A DNA stretch of 64,000 nucleotides from Shewanella sp. UCD-KL21 (GTDB lineage Bacteria > Pseudomonadota > Gammaproteobacteria > Enterobacterales > Shewanellaceae). The DNA is taken from positions 62,001 to 126,000 of the forward strand of contig NZ_MPHK01000008.1 of NCBI RefSeq assembly GCF_001957135.1. The letters run 5' to 3'. The notes beneath the pieces are model-generated. The model made no database searches, had not been told where the DNA came from, and saw only the letters and a program-made list of their open reading frames with translations. The position numbers were made by a program, and so were the translations under genes. Of the stretch, positions 37,608 to 49,129 are shown one piece after another; within the stretch, counting starts at the first letter, position 1; every line of letters begins with the position of its first letter.

Positions 37608-38388
37608 CGTTTATATGTGTCGTTAAAATCGTTTTAAATTCTACTATTCCTAATCTATTCCTATCTAATCACTGCAGTATCTTAAAATCCTTTTAAAAGT
37701 AGGCTTTTGGCTATCTGAAATGTTTGATTTTCTACAACTTTCGATGGAAAAATTTTTCATTTGTCGTTGTTGTTTTGCTCTAATTAAATTGTCATGTATT
37801 GTTAGGTAATTTAATCCGTCACTTAGTTGTTGAATATATTAACTTATATAGATAAACCCTAAAAAATTACCAAAGTTTTGGCAGGGGCGACTTGAGTTAA
37901 CATAGAGAGACGATTTCATGTTTGGCAGGTTTTGCTCCTAAGGTTGGATTCGAGCCTGGTTAAAATTAGGTTAATATTGAACCTGGTTCAATGAAATGTG
38001 ATGATTTGCGAATATCCGAAACTGACTTAGACTTAAATTTGTCATTTTTATGGCTTATTTTAATACTGGTTAGTATCTGTCTGATTCGTCTGTGGCTATC
38101 AATCAAATACTCTTAAATTGAATAAACATAAATTGAATAAACTTAGCTTGTCATGGTTAAAGGTAACTAAGTAAATTTTCAATTAAAAATTTGAATAGCT
38201 ACTAAAAATGGACCTAAAAACTGCCTAGTTCCTTAGGTGTCGATTGAATAAGGCAGGCCAATGTCTGTGGTGGTTTTTTAGACTAGAATTTATCAAAACC
38301 TTTATAAAACTTAGTTATTTAAGGGTTGAACCTTCAAAGTGTATGTTTTGAAGCCTTAGACCATAATTTGTAAACATCGGAGGTTGCT
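37608..38388. other. long AT-rich gap before the phosphoribosyltransferase-HAD gene
   Basis: About 780 nt, strongly AT-rich, with many stops in all frames. No RNA gene, repeat or protein was recognised. A good ribosome-binding site (CGGAGG) lies at its right end. Confidence 0.5.
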
Positions 38389-39360
38389 ATGAATTATAAG
38401 TCCTTTTGTGATTTGAGTGATGATATTAAAAATAATATTCACAAAATCAATCAACAAGACTTCGATTTGATTGTAGGTATTCCCAGAAGTGGAATGGTAC
38501 CTGCATATATGGTGGCGTTATTGCTCAATGCTAATTGTATCGATTTACCTGCTTTTATTCGCAATGATAAGTTAGGTAAAGGCATTACTCGTGATGCTAA
38601 AAAAGCCTTGAACTTTCCCCATGAAGCAAGCAACATTTTAATTGTCGATGACAGTATTCTTACTGGCGGTTCGATGATAGATGCCTTAGCCAAAATACCT
38701 AGTAATTTCCAAGGCAAGGTGACAACAGCGGCGATTTATACCACTGCGCTTGTCAGTGACAAAGTCGATATCTTTTTTGAACATGTGGACTTTCCACGGG
38801 TTTTTGAATGGAATTTATTTCATCATCCTATCGTGACAGAGGCTTGTGTCGATATTGATGGCGTCCTTTGTCAGGATCCTACCGAGGAACAAAATGATGA
38901 TGGCGAGAAATATATTCAGTTTCTCGCTGAAGCGACTCCTCGATTTATTCCAACCATGAAAGTTGATGTGCTGATAACTAATAGGTTAGAAAAATTTCGA
39001 CCACATACTGAGCAATGGTTAGCAAAACATGGTGTTAACTATAACAAACTAGAGATGTTAGATTTGCCGTCAAAAGCCGCAAGACGGGCTCAGGTAGATT
39101 ATTTTGCCCATAAGGCAGACTACTTTAAGCGAAGCCCAAATGTGTTATTTATCGAAAGTGATTATCAGCAAGCAATTGAAATTGCTAATCGGTCTAACAA
39201 GTTTGTTTATTGTGTTGATACAAATCAAATGATTGCGCCTACTGGTCTTAAGCGGTTTAAAAATAAAAAATACCTTGGCGAGACGATTAGAATGCAATTT
39301 TCAAAAATTAAGCCATTAAGAGCGATATACAAAAAAGTGAAAAGTCTGGCTAGGGCTTAA
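38389..39360 (+). CDS. phosphoribosyltransferase-HAD fusion protein
   Basis: The 323-residue cytosolic protein has two domains. Residues 1-155 are a type I phosphoribosyltransferase with VGIPRSGMVPA (phosphate loop) and the PRPP motif ILIVDDSILTGGSM. Residues about 160-290 resemble a HAD-type phosphatase: CVDIDGVLCQDP (motif I, two Asp), LITNRLEKFRPHT in place of motif II, and FIESDYQQA (motif IV). A Lys-rich C terminus follows. Similar fusions occur, to my knowledge, in surface-polysaccharide loci, where the substrate is unclear. Here the gene is alone between gaps of about 780 and 520 nt, with CGGAGG 6 nt before its ATG. The isolation suggests acquisition. Confidence 0.8.
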   Translation: MNYKSFCDLSDDIKNNIHKINQQDFDLIVGIPRSGMVPAYMVALLLNANCIDLPAFIRNDKLGKGITRDAKKALNFPHEASNILIVDDSILTGGSMIDALAKIPSNFQGKVTTAAIYTTALVSDKVDIFFEHVDFPRVFEWNLFHHPIVTEACVDIDGVLCQDPTEEQNDDGEKYIQFLAEATPRFIPTMKVDVLITNRLEKFRPHTEQWLAKHGVNYNKLEMLDLPSKAARRAQVDYFAHKADYFKRSPNVLFIESDYQQAIEIANRSNKFVYCVDTNQMIAPTGLKRFKNKKYLGETIRMQFSKIKPLRAIYKKVKSLARA

Positions 39361-39880
39361 TCTATAAGCTTTAAACCTTTATGTGGCGTGGAAAATGGGC
39401 AGACTATTACCAGCTGAAGATGTTAGATTTTTAGTGGTGAAATTAAGGTCTTAATTTGTCTAATTAGTATTTTTCATTCTGTAGAAATGACGTTTGAGTT
39501 GTTTTTTTTACTTGCTTTGCTTTTTTAATATTAGCTAATTTAAGCCAAAAAGCTTTTAAAGGATAAACTCAATTTAAACAAATGCTTGAGTAGTAATGGT
39601 AACAATATACATCGCAATTTAATGGTATTCCCCCAGCAAAGGGCCTTCTCAAACGGCCTTTCAATTCATTAGTTAAAATCAAAATGTTAAATCAATAACT
39701 TAAGTTAAGGGCTTAAACACAGCTGTCTTGCTTGTTAATTGAGCTAGAGTGTTGAGTTTTGAGCAAAAATAATCCTATACTGAAGTTAATGTAACAACTC
39801 TACTATTTATTAACATTATCAGCTCATGCAAGCCGTTAATTTAAAAAGTAATGCAATTGAATTCAATGCAAGGGAAGGGT
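39361..39880. other. intergenic region before the HlyD/DUF2955 pair
   Basis: About 520 AT-rich nt. A weak hairpin (AAAGGGCC / GGCCTTTC near 39638-39663) could be a terminator. No gene was recognised. Confidence 0.45.
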
Positions 39881-41053
39881 ATGGCAGATAAGCATAACGA
39901 TATTTCATCCACTGAATTACCGGCAAATACAGCGGAGCAAGCCGTTTTAACAACGCCTTCTGATGACGCTAATGGCACAGCGGATAAGTCCAAAAATCAG
40001 AAAATAAGAAAAGCGACCAATATCATACTGATAGTGGTCGCTTTTTTGTTTGTATTCCATCTTATTGCCGATCGCTATATTCCTTCAACAGATCTCGGTC
40101 GTGTGCGCGGTTTTGTGGTCCCCATTACCCCGCAAGTCTCAGGGGAGGTAATTGAAATTTTAACCACGCCAAATACCTTGATACGTAAAGGGCAGGTGCT
40201 TGCGAGAATTAACCCACGAGATTATGAGATTGCATTATTTACCGCTGAGCAAAATGTGACTCAGGCTGGGCAAAATATGGGAGCTTTAACCGCTAATGTC
40301 ACCGCTGCAAAAGCAAAGGTTGTTAATGCGGAGGCAAATTTTACTAATGCAAAAGTACAATCTAAGCGTATTTTCACCATGGTTGAGCAGCAGGTGATGT
40401 CAGAGGCTGATGCCGATAATGCTAGAGCAGAACTGGCTAGCGCAGAAGCGGGTGTCGCGAGCGCTAAAGCGGATTTAGCCAAAGCAGAAGAGAGATTGGG
40501 CTCAGAAGGTGAAAACAATACCGCGGTAAAATCAGCCTTATTGGCCTTAGAGCAAGCTGAGCTCAATCTTGCGCGCACCGAAATTAAAGCGCCCACTGAT
40601 GGCGTGGCATCCAACTTTCGTTTAAAAGAAGGCTTTTATGCTAACGCAGGTCAACCGGTAATGACCTTTATTTCATCTGAAGATGTGTGGATTGAAGCTA
40701 ACTTTAGAGAAAATAGCCTAGGCAATATGCAAGCAGGCGATAAAGTCGAGTTTGCACTGGATTATGCTCCGGGTGAGGTTTTTTCTGGCGAAGTGGCCTA
40801 TATCGATTATGGTGTGGATTGGGGGCAAAGTGAACAAACCGGTAAGCTGGCCCAAACCACAGGTCAAACAGGTTGGTTAAGACAATCTCAGCGATTTCCT
40901 GTAACCATTCATTTTGATGTCGAAGAGGCTAAAGGGTTGCGACGTGTCGGCGGTCAAGCTGATGTCATGGTGTATACCGAAGAAAGTTCACTGATGAACT
41001 TATTTGGCAAGTTTTGGATCCGAGTCGTTAGCTGGTTCTCCTATGTCAGATAG
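39881..41053 (+). CDS. HlyD family membrane-fusion/secretion protein
   Basis: A periplasmic adaptor of an efflux pump (EmrA type). I prefer ATG 39881 (390 residues, MADKHNDI) because AGGGA lies 5 nt upstream; earlier in-frame ATGs at 39851 and 39866 lack this. Order: a polar cytosolic N terminus of about 45 residues, one membrane helix (NIILIVVAFLFVFHLI), the first half of the lipoyl domain (VVPITPQVSGEVIEI), an alpha-helical hairpin rich in Ala (about 110-210), the second half (IKAPTDGVASNF), and a beta-barrel domain. It overlaps the DUF2955 membrane gene by 11 nt; the two form a pump pair. Confidence 0.9.
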   Translation: MADKHNDISSTELPANTAEQAVLTTPSDDANGTADKSKNQKIRKATNIILIVVAFLFVFHLIADRYIPSTDLGRVRGFVVPITPQVSGEVIEILTTPNTLIRKGQVLARINPRDYEIALFTAEQNVTQAGQNMGALTANVTAAKAKVVNAEANFTNAKVQSKRIFTMVEQQVMSEADADNARAELASAEAGVASAKADLAKAEERLGSEGENNTAVKSALLALEQAELNLARTEIKAPTDGVASNFRLKEGFYANAGQPVMTFISSEDVWIEANFRENSLGNMQAGDKVEFALDYAPGEVFSGEVAYIDYGVDWGQSEQTGKLAQTTGQTGWLRQSQRFPVTIHFDVEEAKGLRRVGGQADVMVYTEESSLMNLFGKFWIRVVSWFSYVR

Positions 41054-42095
41054 CGAGCTCGCTTCTAAAGCTATGAATGCTCAATTTACTGAGGCGATAT
41101 TTACCCGTCGAGTATTACGCTTCACTTTGGGCATAGGCATTGCAGTGGCCATAGCTGCGGTGTTTGATTGGCAATTAGCGTTCATACTGCCGGTGTTTGT
41201 GGCTAAGTTTTTAGTTGATCGAGTGGCGCCAACAGTGCAAACCATTTACGAATTGCTTATTTCAATGGTGGTCACGATTGCCATTGCGTGGATGGTGAGT
41301 TTTGGGCCGGTTCAATATCCATTTGTGCTGCTGCCATTATTAGCATTAATGATGCTATGGGCTTATTACTTGTTTTCTGATCCCAAATGGAATTTTTTCG
41401 CCACCATCTTAATTATCTCGACATTAGTATTACCCTATTTAGGAATTTTACATCCAGGTGCGGCGATATTTTTTGGGGTTGGCTTAAGCTTTTCGGGCGT
41501 GGTGGCGGTCATGATTTTTACTTTGTTGCATATTTTGTTGCCTGATTTAGCGCCAGAAAAAGAAACTCATTCTGAGTCAGAATTATCTAATGATGAGCGG
41601 CTTTACGAGTCCGTTAGGGCATTAATTATTTCATTTCCGGTGATCACCTTTTTCTTTTTATTTGAGGTGACGGGCGCATTATTGACCATGATATTTATTG
41701 CAATTTTATCTTTGCAAACGGCCGGCACAAAGAGCGTTAAAGTGAGTTTGTTTTTATTACTCACTAATGGCATAGGTGGTGCGCTGGCGATTATTTTTTA
41801 TAACATGTTAGTTATCGTGCCTGAGTTAGCGTTTTATATCGGACTCACTATGATAACCGCGTTATTTTTTGCACAAAAAATTTATGATGATCCTGCTAAA
41901 GCGCCAATTTTTGCGGGGATATTTTCAGCCTTGCTGGTCGTTGTCGGCTCGACGGCTTCGTCAACAGATGCCGATGTCGCAACCAACTTTTATATTCGTA
42001 TTGCGCAGTTATTTATTGTCGGTGTTTATATGGTTGTGGCTTCGTTTTTTTTAGAAACCAGAAATTGGAAGTTCTTACAAACTAATCATGATTAG
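41043..42095 (+). CDS. DUF2955 family membrane protein (FUSC-like)
   Basis: The 350-residue protein has about ten hydrophobic helices in two halves separated by a polar cytosolic stretch (LAPEKETHSESELSNDERLY). It fits DUF2955, related to the aromatic-acid exporter/FUSC group. ATG 41043 gives an 11-nt overlap with the HlyD-family gene and is preferred to the TTG at 41004. It is probably the inner-membrane part of a drug or aromatic-acid efflux system with its upstream partner. Confidence 0.85.
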   Translation: MSDSELASKAMNAQFTEAIFTRRVLRFTLGIGIAVAIAAVFDWQLAFILPVFVAKFLVDRVAPTVQTIYELLISMVVTIAIAWMVSFGPVQYPFVLLPLLALMMLWAYYLFSDPKWNFFATILIISTLVLPYLGILHPGAAIFFGVGLSFSGVVAVMIFTLLHILLPDLAPEKETHSESELSNDERLYESVRALIISFPVITFFFLFEVTGALLTMIFIAILSLQTAGTKSVKVSLFLLLTNGIGGALAIIFYNMLVIVPELAFYIGLTMITALFFAQKIYDDPAKAPIFAGIFSALLVVVGSTASSTDADVATNFYIRIAQLFIVGVYMVVASFFLETRNWKFLQTNHD

Positions 42096-42197
42096 GCGGT
42101 TTTTTTGTGGCCGCTAGGCTATATTTTATTGAACGCTAAGTGTTGATTTAATGGCGGAAATTAAATTTGCTCGTTTATCAATACTAGGTATATTAAA

Positions 42198-42251
42198 GCT
42201 AGGTTATTGAGCTAGGGTTACTGGACTAGGTTTCTGAACTAGGTTTACTGA
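42198..42251. repeat. degenerate direct repeats (CTAGG...ACTGA)
   Basis: Four imperfect units of about 13-15 nt, each with GCTAGG or ACTAGG followed by TT(A/C)TG, in the 278-nt gap before the AI-2E transporter gene. A further ACTAGG lies at 42183. The rest of the gap shows nothing recognisable. Confidence 0.65.
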
Positions 42252-42373
42252 AAAATCACCCATTGTTGTGATGGCTATTTACTGCAATAAGTTCGATGTT
42301 CATAAAGGTGTTAATACATAAACTAAGGTTTTATTTTAAAACGCAACAGCATTTAATTAGGGATAGATAAGTT

Positions 42374-43486
42374 ATGAGTGATAAACCAATATCAACCTCG
42401 AAAGAGTTTACTCATGCGGCAGTGGATGCCGCGATTAAAATAGCCCTGATTTTTATCATGGTCATTTGGTGTTTTAAGATTATTCAGCCTTTCATTATGC
42501 CGATTTTATGGGGCGGTATTATCGCTATTGCGCTGTATCCAGTAGTGCTATTTATCAGTAGCAAGCTGCGATTGTCGGTGAGTAAATCTAGCCTGTTAAT
42601 TACCTTGCTGGCCTTAGCCATATTATTGGTCCCTACCTACTTATTTTCTGGTGCGATTGTTTCAAGTACGCAGGACTTTGTCGCAGAAATACATGACGGC
42701 ACCTTAGTTATCCCCGCGCCGAAAAGCGCTGTAGCTGAACTGCCGATTGTTGGTGAGAAACTCTATGATTTTTGGTCAGACCTCTCTGCAGATCTCGAGC
42801 ATGTGGTAAAAACCTATGCAGATGAAATAAAAAGTTTTTCGACTAAGGCTGCCAGTGCTTTTGGTAGTTTTGGTATGACGATTTTGCAATTTTTAATTTC
42901 GATCATCATTGCTGGCGTATTTATGGGTAAAGCATCTGGTTCAAGCCAAATGTTCCATAAAGTCTCAGTCAGGCTTGCTGGCAAACATGGTGAAGAATTT
43001 TCGACGTTAGCTGTAGCAACGGTCAGAAGTGTGGTTCAGGGGGTTATTGGGGTGGCCTTTATTCAATCAATATTAGCCGGTGTTGGGCTTGCTTTAGTCG
43101 GGGTGCCAGGAACGGGGATTTGGATGTTACTGGTGCTAATACTCGCGATTATTCAATTGCCACCGATTTTGGTTTTAGGTCCTATTATTGCGTATGTATT
43201 TTCTGTTGAATCATCAACCACCGCGATTATTTTTATGATTTGGAGCATTTTAGTGAGTGCCAGTGATGCATTTTTAAAACCGATGTTGATGGGTCGTGGC
43301 GTTGATATACCGATGTTGGTGATTTTGTTAGGTGCTATCGGTGGGATGATCCTCTCGGGTATTGTTGGCTTGTTTGTTGGCGCGGTGATTTTAGCGTTAA
43401 GTTATAAATTATTTTCAGCATGGCTAGTGGTTGAAACGGCTGAAGTTGATGAAGTATTACCGAACTCAGAGAACTCACAAGGGTAG
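42374..43486 (+). CDS. AI-2E family transporter (PerM-like)
   Basis: The 370-residue inner-membrane protein has about eight helices in the UPF0118/PerM arrangement: two helices near the start (about 22-60), a helix at about 72-92, an extracellular section (about 95-165), then the family segment WMLLVLILAIIQLPPILVLG and DAFLKPMLMGRGVDIPMLVI. Members move AI-2, sodium/protons or other solutes; the substrate is open. It precedes the ion-channel gene by 8 nt, so they are probably cotranscribed. Confidence 0.9.
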   Translation: MSDKPISTSKEFTHAAVDAAIKIALIFIMVIWCFKIIQPFIMPILWGGIIAIALYPVVLFISSKLRLSVSKSSLLITLLALAILLVPTYLFSGAIVSSTQDFVAEIHDGTLVIPAPKSAVAELPIVGEKLYDFWSDLSADLEHVVKTYADEIKSFSTKAASAFGSFGMTILQFLISIIIAGVFMGKASGSSQMFHKVSVRLAGKHGEEFSTLAVATVRSVVQGVIGVAFIQSILAGVGLALVGVPGTGIWMLLVLILAIIQLPPILVLGPIIAYVFSVESSTTAIIFMIWSILVSASDAFLKPMLMGRGVDIPMLVILLGAIGGMILSGIVGLFVGAVILALSYKLFSAWLVVETAEVDEVLPNSENSQG

Positions 43487-43494
43487 TTGTTGCA

Positions 43495-44157
43495 ATGGTT
43501 AAACCTATGTCTGAAGAAGATAACTTTAGCTACCTACTGGGGTCGTTGGTGTTAGTGCTGTTGAGTTCAGCATTTGTGGAACAGTTTTTTGAACAGGGCC
43601 AGCTCATTGTTGTTTCGACAACTGTGATGAGTTTGTCTATTTCAGTGATTGGATTAGGCGCGAATAAACACTGGTTTCGCTCAAGTTTCGGGGTGATGTT
43701 TACTATCTTAGTGGTAGCCAGTATCGGCTCAGCTTTTGAATTGTTGAACCTTGATATTATCGCGTTATTTACCATTTTAACTTTTTTTATCATGGCCACC
43801 TGGCGCGCCGCTAAGCAGGTCTTGTTTAGCGGGGTTATTTCAACTAATCAAATTATCGGCTCTATTTGTATATTTCTGTTATTAGGGCTTATTTGGGCAT
43901 TTATTTATCTATTGTTGATTGAGATTTTTGGTGTGGCTTTCAATGGTATTGAAGCCCAAAATTGGACCGATAATTTAACGACTGTGATTTATTACAGTTA
44001 CATCACTTTGACCACAGTCGGTTATGGTGAAATATCACCAGCAGTGCCAATGGCGCGTTTTTTCGCTTTTTCTGAAGCGATTACAGGTCAGTTTTATATG
44101 GCGATCATTGTTGCTAGTTTAGTTGGGGCCAAAATGTCCAACCACGAACTGAAATAA
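43495..44157 (+). CDS. potassium channel family protein
   Basis: The 220-residue membrane protein has about six hydrophobic segments. The last two flank a pore loop with the potassium selectivity filter in ITLTTVGYGEISP. No cytosolic RCK or cyclic-nucleotide domain is present. The chain ends shortly after the inner helix. The likely role is passive K+ flux in osmotic or membrane-potential control. Confidence 0.88.
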   Translation: MVKPMSEEDNFSYLLGSLVLVLLSSAFVEQFFEQGQLIVVSTTVMSLSISVIGLGANKHWFRSSFGVMFTILVVASIGSAFELLNLDIIALFTILTFFIMATWRAAKQVLFSGVISTNQIIGSICIFLLLGLIWAFIYLLLIEIFGVAFNGIEAQNWTDNLTTVIYYSYITLTTVGYGEISPAVPMARFFAFSEAITGQFYMAIIVASLVGAKMSNHELK

Positions 44158-44311
44158 CCTGGAGTGACTTATCATCAACAGTAGGCAATATTTATCGCGA
44201 TAACTGCAATAAAGCAGAGAGATTACACAACTCACTATTACTCAAAAGCATTCATTGCTACGTAATATTCAAGGTCAACCGTCTCGCGCAACAGTATGGG
44301 GAACAATAAAC

Positions 44312-47300
44312 ATGAATCTACTATTAAGCCTCGCCATTGTTGGGCTATTGCTATTACTAGGTTGGTGTTTTTGGCGTTTAAAGGCGCAAGTTAATCATGA
44401 TATTGCCCGCTATTTTGAAGGCGATAAAAATAGGATTTACTTTAGCCTCATCATTGTTTCTTTCTTACTGCTCATCTCATCTATCGCTGCAATTAGTTTG
44501 AATGTTGCTCATAAGCATGACTTGCAAAAAAGTGGCTTAGCCTTAGAGTCGGTGTCTAAAACCACTGATGCAGCCTTGGCATCTTGGTTTTTAGGCTGGC
44601 AAAACCGAGTGAGTGCAGTGGCTACCAATCCTTTATTGCTTAAGCGCACCGAAATGTTAGCTAAGTTAGACTCAAAAAAAGCGCCACTTGTCGGAAATCA
44701 ACATGTGCTTTGGTCTCGCGAAGCTTACGGGCGTTATAGTCAGGCCTTTGGCACCTTAGGCTTTTTTGTTATCTCAGTTGATGGAGTCAATATATCTTCA
44801 AGTCGTGACAGCAATTTAGGTCAAATCAATATCGTTAAACAACAGTATCCAATGCTATTTAATCAAGTATTGGCCGGTAATATTGTTATTACGCCACCTA
44901 TGCCATCAGAAGTGGCGCTATCAAATCCATTTGGGTTGAAGCAAGCTGAAACACTCACCATGTTTGCCTTAAGCCCCATTACTCAAGATGATGGCAGTAT
45001 CAGTGGCATATTGTCACTTCGTATTGACCCTTACATTGAATTTGCCAAGCTGACTCAAAGTGGCGCGGTGGGTGACACTGGTGAATCTTACTTTATTGAT
45101 GCCCAAGGAAGAATGTTGTCTCACAGTCGCTATGAAAATGACTTAGTGTCAGTGGGTTTATTAGAAGCAGGTCAGGTATCAGTACTTAATTTGACTGTGA
45201 CTAATCCGCAACGGTTACTGTCAGAAAAGCAACCTGCTAATGGCCGTCGGGGCAAGGGAGCGTTAACCCTAGCAGCTAAAGAAATTAGCCTTAAACACGA
45301 TGGTTATAGTTATCAGCCTTATCGTAATTATTTGGGTCAATATGTTATCGGTGTCTGGAAATGGGATGAGCGCTACGGTTTTGGTGTTGTGACAGAAATG
45401 ACCCTTGAAGAAGCCAGCCGAAACTATTTATTTTTTAGAAATATTGTCGTAATGCTGATTGGCATTATTGCCATTTCTTGCTTGCTTCTAACATTTGGTG
45501 GTTGGTGGCTGAGTCGCCATGTACATCGGCGCTTTAAAGCTGACAATGAAAGGCTAGAAAAAACTATTTCAATACGAACCCAAGATTTACAAGAGCGTGA
45601 AGAGCGCTTATGGGATTTATATGAAAACTCTGCAGTAGCTTATGCCACATTAGATCTTCAAGGCCGCTTCACTAAACACAATAAACAATTTGCACAGATT
45701 ACTGGTTATGACCGCAAAGACTTCTCGTCGTTAACGTGGCGTGACGTACTCGCCACTAAGCACGCTAAAGGTGAGCAAATCTTTAGCCAAGCGTTGCAAG
45801 GCATTGATACGTCTGATGCACGTGTAGAGCTTGTTAATCATTCGGGCCATACCTTAATTGTTTCATTGTCGACCCGTATTGAAACCGATGTAGCGGGTAA
45901 ATTTAGCGAGATCCGAGTATCACTATTAGATATTAATGAGCAGGAAACCGTTCGTGCTGAGATGTTACAAAATCAGCAGCAATACCAAACATTGGTTGAG
46001 AATATTCATGGGGCAGTATTTAGATATAAAGTCACCGATTTTGACATTGACCATTATCAGGTGCAGTACATTAGCCCTAATATTGAACCTATCACAGGGT
46101 ATAAAGTTGAGGATTTTATAGGTGAGCACCCGGTTAGAACCCTTGGTGATATCGCCTATGAAGATGATGTAGAACATTTGAAAATGATGGTAAAACAAAC
46201 CATCAAAGAGCAAGCTAAAGTGGTTGCAGATTTTAGAATTGTAAATCAATCTGGTCAGTTACGTTATTTACAAATGATAGCTCAGTTTGACTTTGATGAC
46301 AGTAAAACATCAGGTTTTTTTGATGGCATAGTGTTTGATATTACCGAGCAAAAAATTGCTGCCAATCGGTTGCTCGCATCAGAAGAAAAGTTAGAAGTCG
46401 CCAGTGAAAGTGCCCAAATGGGGATGTGGGATTTTTATCCCAACGAGCAGCGAGTTGTGGTTAACCGTATGTATTCTAAAATGCTAGGTTATGCGCCGAC
46501 AGACTTGTGTCAAGAGGATGATAAGTGGGCGCCATTAATAAATGGTGCGCAAACTTTTATTGGTTTAGTCCACCCAGATGAGCAAAACTTGATCTCCAAT
46601 CCGCAACAAGCATTGGCTGAAAGTGACAATAAAATTTTGCGCCATGAACTGAGAATGCGCAGAAAAGATGGCAGTTACGACTGGATTTTAAGTGTCGGAC
46701 AACCTTACTCTTTTGATAAGAATGGGGTCCCCGATCGGATCAGTGGGGTTCATATCAACATTAATGAAGCTCGAGCATTACAAACTAAACTTGCCGCGGC
46801 TATTTCAGCCGCAGATAGTGCAAATCAAGCAAAAAGTGACTTCTTAGCCAATATGAGCCATGAAATTCGCACCCCAATGAATGCCATTATTGGCATGTCT
46901 CATTTAGCCTTAGAAACGCAGTTAACCCGTCAGCAACGCAATTATATTGAAAAGACTCATCGCTCAGCACAATCCTTATTGGGGATTATTAATGACATCC
47001 TCGATTTTTCTAAAATTGAGGCAGGCAAGCTAGCGTTAGAAAACATCGAATTAGATATCGAAGCAGTACTTCACAATGTTAATAACCTCATTGGGATTAA
47101 GGTCGCCGATAAAGGTTTAGAGCTGCTATTTGATATTGATAATACTATTCCTAAAAACCTATTAGGAGACCCACTTCGCCTAGGGCAAGTGCTCATTAAC
47201 CTCGCCAATAATGCAGTAAAGTTTACTGAACGTGGCAATATTATTATTGCAGTTAAACTCGAAAGATTAACCAGCCAACAGGCTTTCATTCGCTTTTCAG

Positions 47301-49087
47301 TAACAGACTCCGGTATCGGAATGAGTCAAGAACAACAATCAAGATTGTTTAAAGCCTTTTCCCAAGCTGATGCTTCAACTACCCGAAAATACGGCGGCAC
47401 AGGTTTAGGTTTAGCCATTTGTAAGAATTTAGCCGAATTAATGCAGGGCAGCATAACGGTAACAAGTGAGCTTGAGCAGGGAAGTACGTTTAGCTTTTAC
47501 TGCCCATTTGAGTTAAATATTTCACACCCTGTGACTCATACCGCCGTGGTAAACGAGCCTTTTGAAGGCAAAAGCGTATTGCTTGCAGATGATAACGATA
47601 CCGCACGAGATATACTGGCTAATTTATTGGGCTCAATAGGTCTAAAGGTAGTTGCTGTTGCAAGCGGGCGTGAGGCGATTGATTACCTTGCTGCTGGAAA
47701 TAAGCCCGATTTTGCATTAATCGATTGGCAAATGCCTGAGGTTGATGGTGCGGATGTTGCTAAATTTATTAGTGAGCTTACACCGGAGCTAAAACCTAAA
47801 CTCATTATGATCACCGCTTTTGGTAAAGAAGAGCTATTGATGAGCCTCACCCACGTCCACATCGATAATATTTTAACTAAACCTTTAACCTTAACGACGT
47901 TAACTCAATGCCTATCTGCATTAGTTTCAGGCCATCATTTAGCAGATACTCGCACCAAACTGCAGAGTCAATTTACTCAGGCGCTCTCGGCTTTGGCGGG
48001 CTCTAAAATACTGGTTGTTGAAGATAATGATTTAAACCAAGAATTAATCGAAGAGTTATTAAATAATCAGCAAATTGATACGGTTATTGCGGCAAATGGC
48101 CAACAGGCGATTGAATGTCTATCGCAGCAAGATTTCGATGGGGTGTTAATGGATTGTCAGATGCCGGTGATGGATGGTTACACTGCCACATCTAGGCTGA
48201 GGCAACAGCCACAATTTAAAAGTTTGCCTATTATAGCCATGACTGCCAATGCGATGGCTGGGGATCGTGAAAAAGCATTAGCTGCGGGGATGAATGATCA
48301 TATTCCCAAACCTATTGATGTGGAGTCGATGTTTATCACCATGGCTAAATGGATAAACCCTGCTGATACAGCAAAACCAATTAAACCATCTAAACCCATA
48401 AGAGCGGCTAGCGATGAAGGCCTAATTCAGTTTGAGTTAAATCTAAATTCGATTGCCAGCAAGCATATCGATTTAGTCCAAGGGCTGAATCGAACTCAAG
48501 GCGATTTGGGCTTATATCAAAAACTGCTGATCAGGTTTATTCGAGGGCAAAAAGCCTTTGTGCAACATTTTGAACAAGCGGATATCGCAAATGATACAGA
48601 GCTCTGTCAGCGTTTGGTGCATACCTTAAAAGGTGTTGCAGGCAGTATAGGCGCACAAGAGCTTGCTAAATTGGCTGAGGAATTTGAGCAAACACTTGGT
48701 GGCTTATCCAAGGCGCGATACGAGCAGACTTTTACAAAGCTATCCAAAGAATTACGACGGGTATGTGATGATATTGAACAGCTATTGTCAGAAACCCCGC
48801 AAGTAGCTGCGCTGCAGCAGATTGAACCACAGTTATCAAAACCAGCAGTGGCTGAGCAGCAAAGCTTGAATAAACCATTGGCGATTGAAACCTTAGCAGT
48901 GTTGATCTCAATGCTAGCGGATTTTGATATGAAAGCCACAGAGTATTTAATTAGCCATGGGCAATGCTTAAACATAAATCCGCTAAAAGCGGAGTTTCAA
49001 CAGCTTGAGTATCAGTTATCTGAGTACGAACTGGATCGCGGCCTTGAAATCGCCAAACAAATGCTCGAAAAAATAACCGCGATGTAA
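44312..49087 (+). CDS. hybrid sensor histidine kinase with Cache, three PAS, two REC and HPt domains
   Basis: A 1591-residue inner-membrane phosphorelay sensor. ATG 44312 has GGGGAA upstream and opens directly into the first membrane helix; the longer frame starts at TTG 44255. Order: helices at about 2-22 and 43-64, an extracytoplasmic Cache-like region (about 70-365), a third helix (about 375-398), three PAS domains (about 430-820), HisKA with phosphorylated His850 ([12 protein letters not shown]), and HATPase (N box [19 protein letters not shown]). REC1 (Asp1138), REC2 (Asp1281) and HPt (His1437, LVHTLKG) follow. The HD-GYP response regulator gene 42 nt downstream is the likely output partner. 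Confidence 0.93.
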   Translation: MNLLLSLAIVGLLLLLGWCFWRLKAQVNHDIARYFEGDKNRIYFSLIIVSFLLLISSIAAISLNVAHKHDLQKSGLALESVSKTTDAALASWFLGWQNRVSAVATNPLLLKRTEMLAKLDSKKAPLVGNQHVLWSREAYGRYSQAFGTLGFFVISVDGVNISSSRDSNLGQINIVKQQYPMLFNQVLAGNIVITPPMPSEVALSNPFGLKQAETLTMFALSPITQDDGSISGILSLRIDPYIEFAKLTQSGAVGDTGESYFIDAQGRMLSHSRYENDLVSVGLLEAGQVSVLNLTVTNPQRLLSEKQPANGRRGKGALTLAAKEISLKHDGYSYQPYRNYLGQYVIGVWKWDERYGFGVVTEMTLEEASRNYLFFRNIVVMLIGIIAISCLLLTFGGWWLSRHVHRRFKADNERLEKTISIRTQDLQEREERLWDLYENSAVAYATLDLQGRFTKHNKQFAQITGYDRKDFSSLTWRDVLATKHAKGEQIFSQALQGIDTSDARVELVNHSGHTLIVSLSTRIETDVAGKFSEIRVSLLDINEQETVRAEMLQNQQQYQTLVENIHGAVFRYKVTDFDIDHYQVQYISPNIEPITGYKVEDFIGEHPVRTLGDIAYEDDVEHLKMMVKQTIKEQAKVVADFRIVNQSGQLRYLQMIAQFDFDDSKTSGFFDGIVFDITEQKIAANRLLASEEKLEVASESAQMGMWDFYPNEQRVVVNRMYSKMLGYAPTDLCQEDDKWAPLINGAQTFIGLVHPDEQNLISNPQQALAESDNKILRHELRMRRKDGSYDWILSVGQPYSFDKNGVPDRISGVHININEARALQTKLAAAISAADSANQAKSDFLANMSHEIRTPMNAIIGMSHLALETQLTRQQRNYIEKTHRSAQSLLGIINDILDFSKIEAGKLALENIELDIEAVLHNVNNLIGIKVADKGLELLFDIDNTIPKNLLGDPLRLGQVLINLANNAVKFTERGNIIIAVKLERLTSQQAFIRFSVTDSGIGMSQEQQSRLFKAFSQADASTTRKYGGTGLGLAICKNLAELMQGSITVTSELEQGSTFSFYCPFELNISHPVTHTAVVNEPFEGKSVLLADDNDTARDILANLLGSIGLKVVAVASGREAIDYLAAGNKPDFALIDWQMPEVDGADVAKFISELTPELKPKLIMITAFGKEELLMSLTHVHIDNILTKPLTLTTLTQCLSALVSGHHLADTRTKLQSQFTQALSALAGSKILVVEDNDLNQELIEELLNNQQIDTVIAANGQQAIECLSQQDFDGVLMDCQMPVMDGYTATSRLRQQPQFKSLPIIAMTANAMAGDREKALAAGMNDHIPKPIDVESMFITMAKWINPADTAKPIKPSKPIRAASDEGLIQFELNLNSIASKHIDLVQGLNRTQGDLGLYQKLLIRFIRGQKAFVQHFEQADIANDTELCQRLVHTLKGVAGSIGAQELAKLAEEFEQTLGGLSKARYEQTFTKLSKELRRVCDDIEQLLSETPQVAALQQIEPQLSKPAVAEQQSLNKPLAIETLAVLISMLADFDMKATEYLISHGQCLNINPLKAEFQQLEYQLSEYELDRGLEIAKQMLEKITAM

Positions 49088-49129
49088 TTTAGGATCTAAT
49101 AACAAAAATTCGATGTAATAGGAGTTTAT

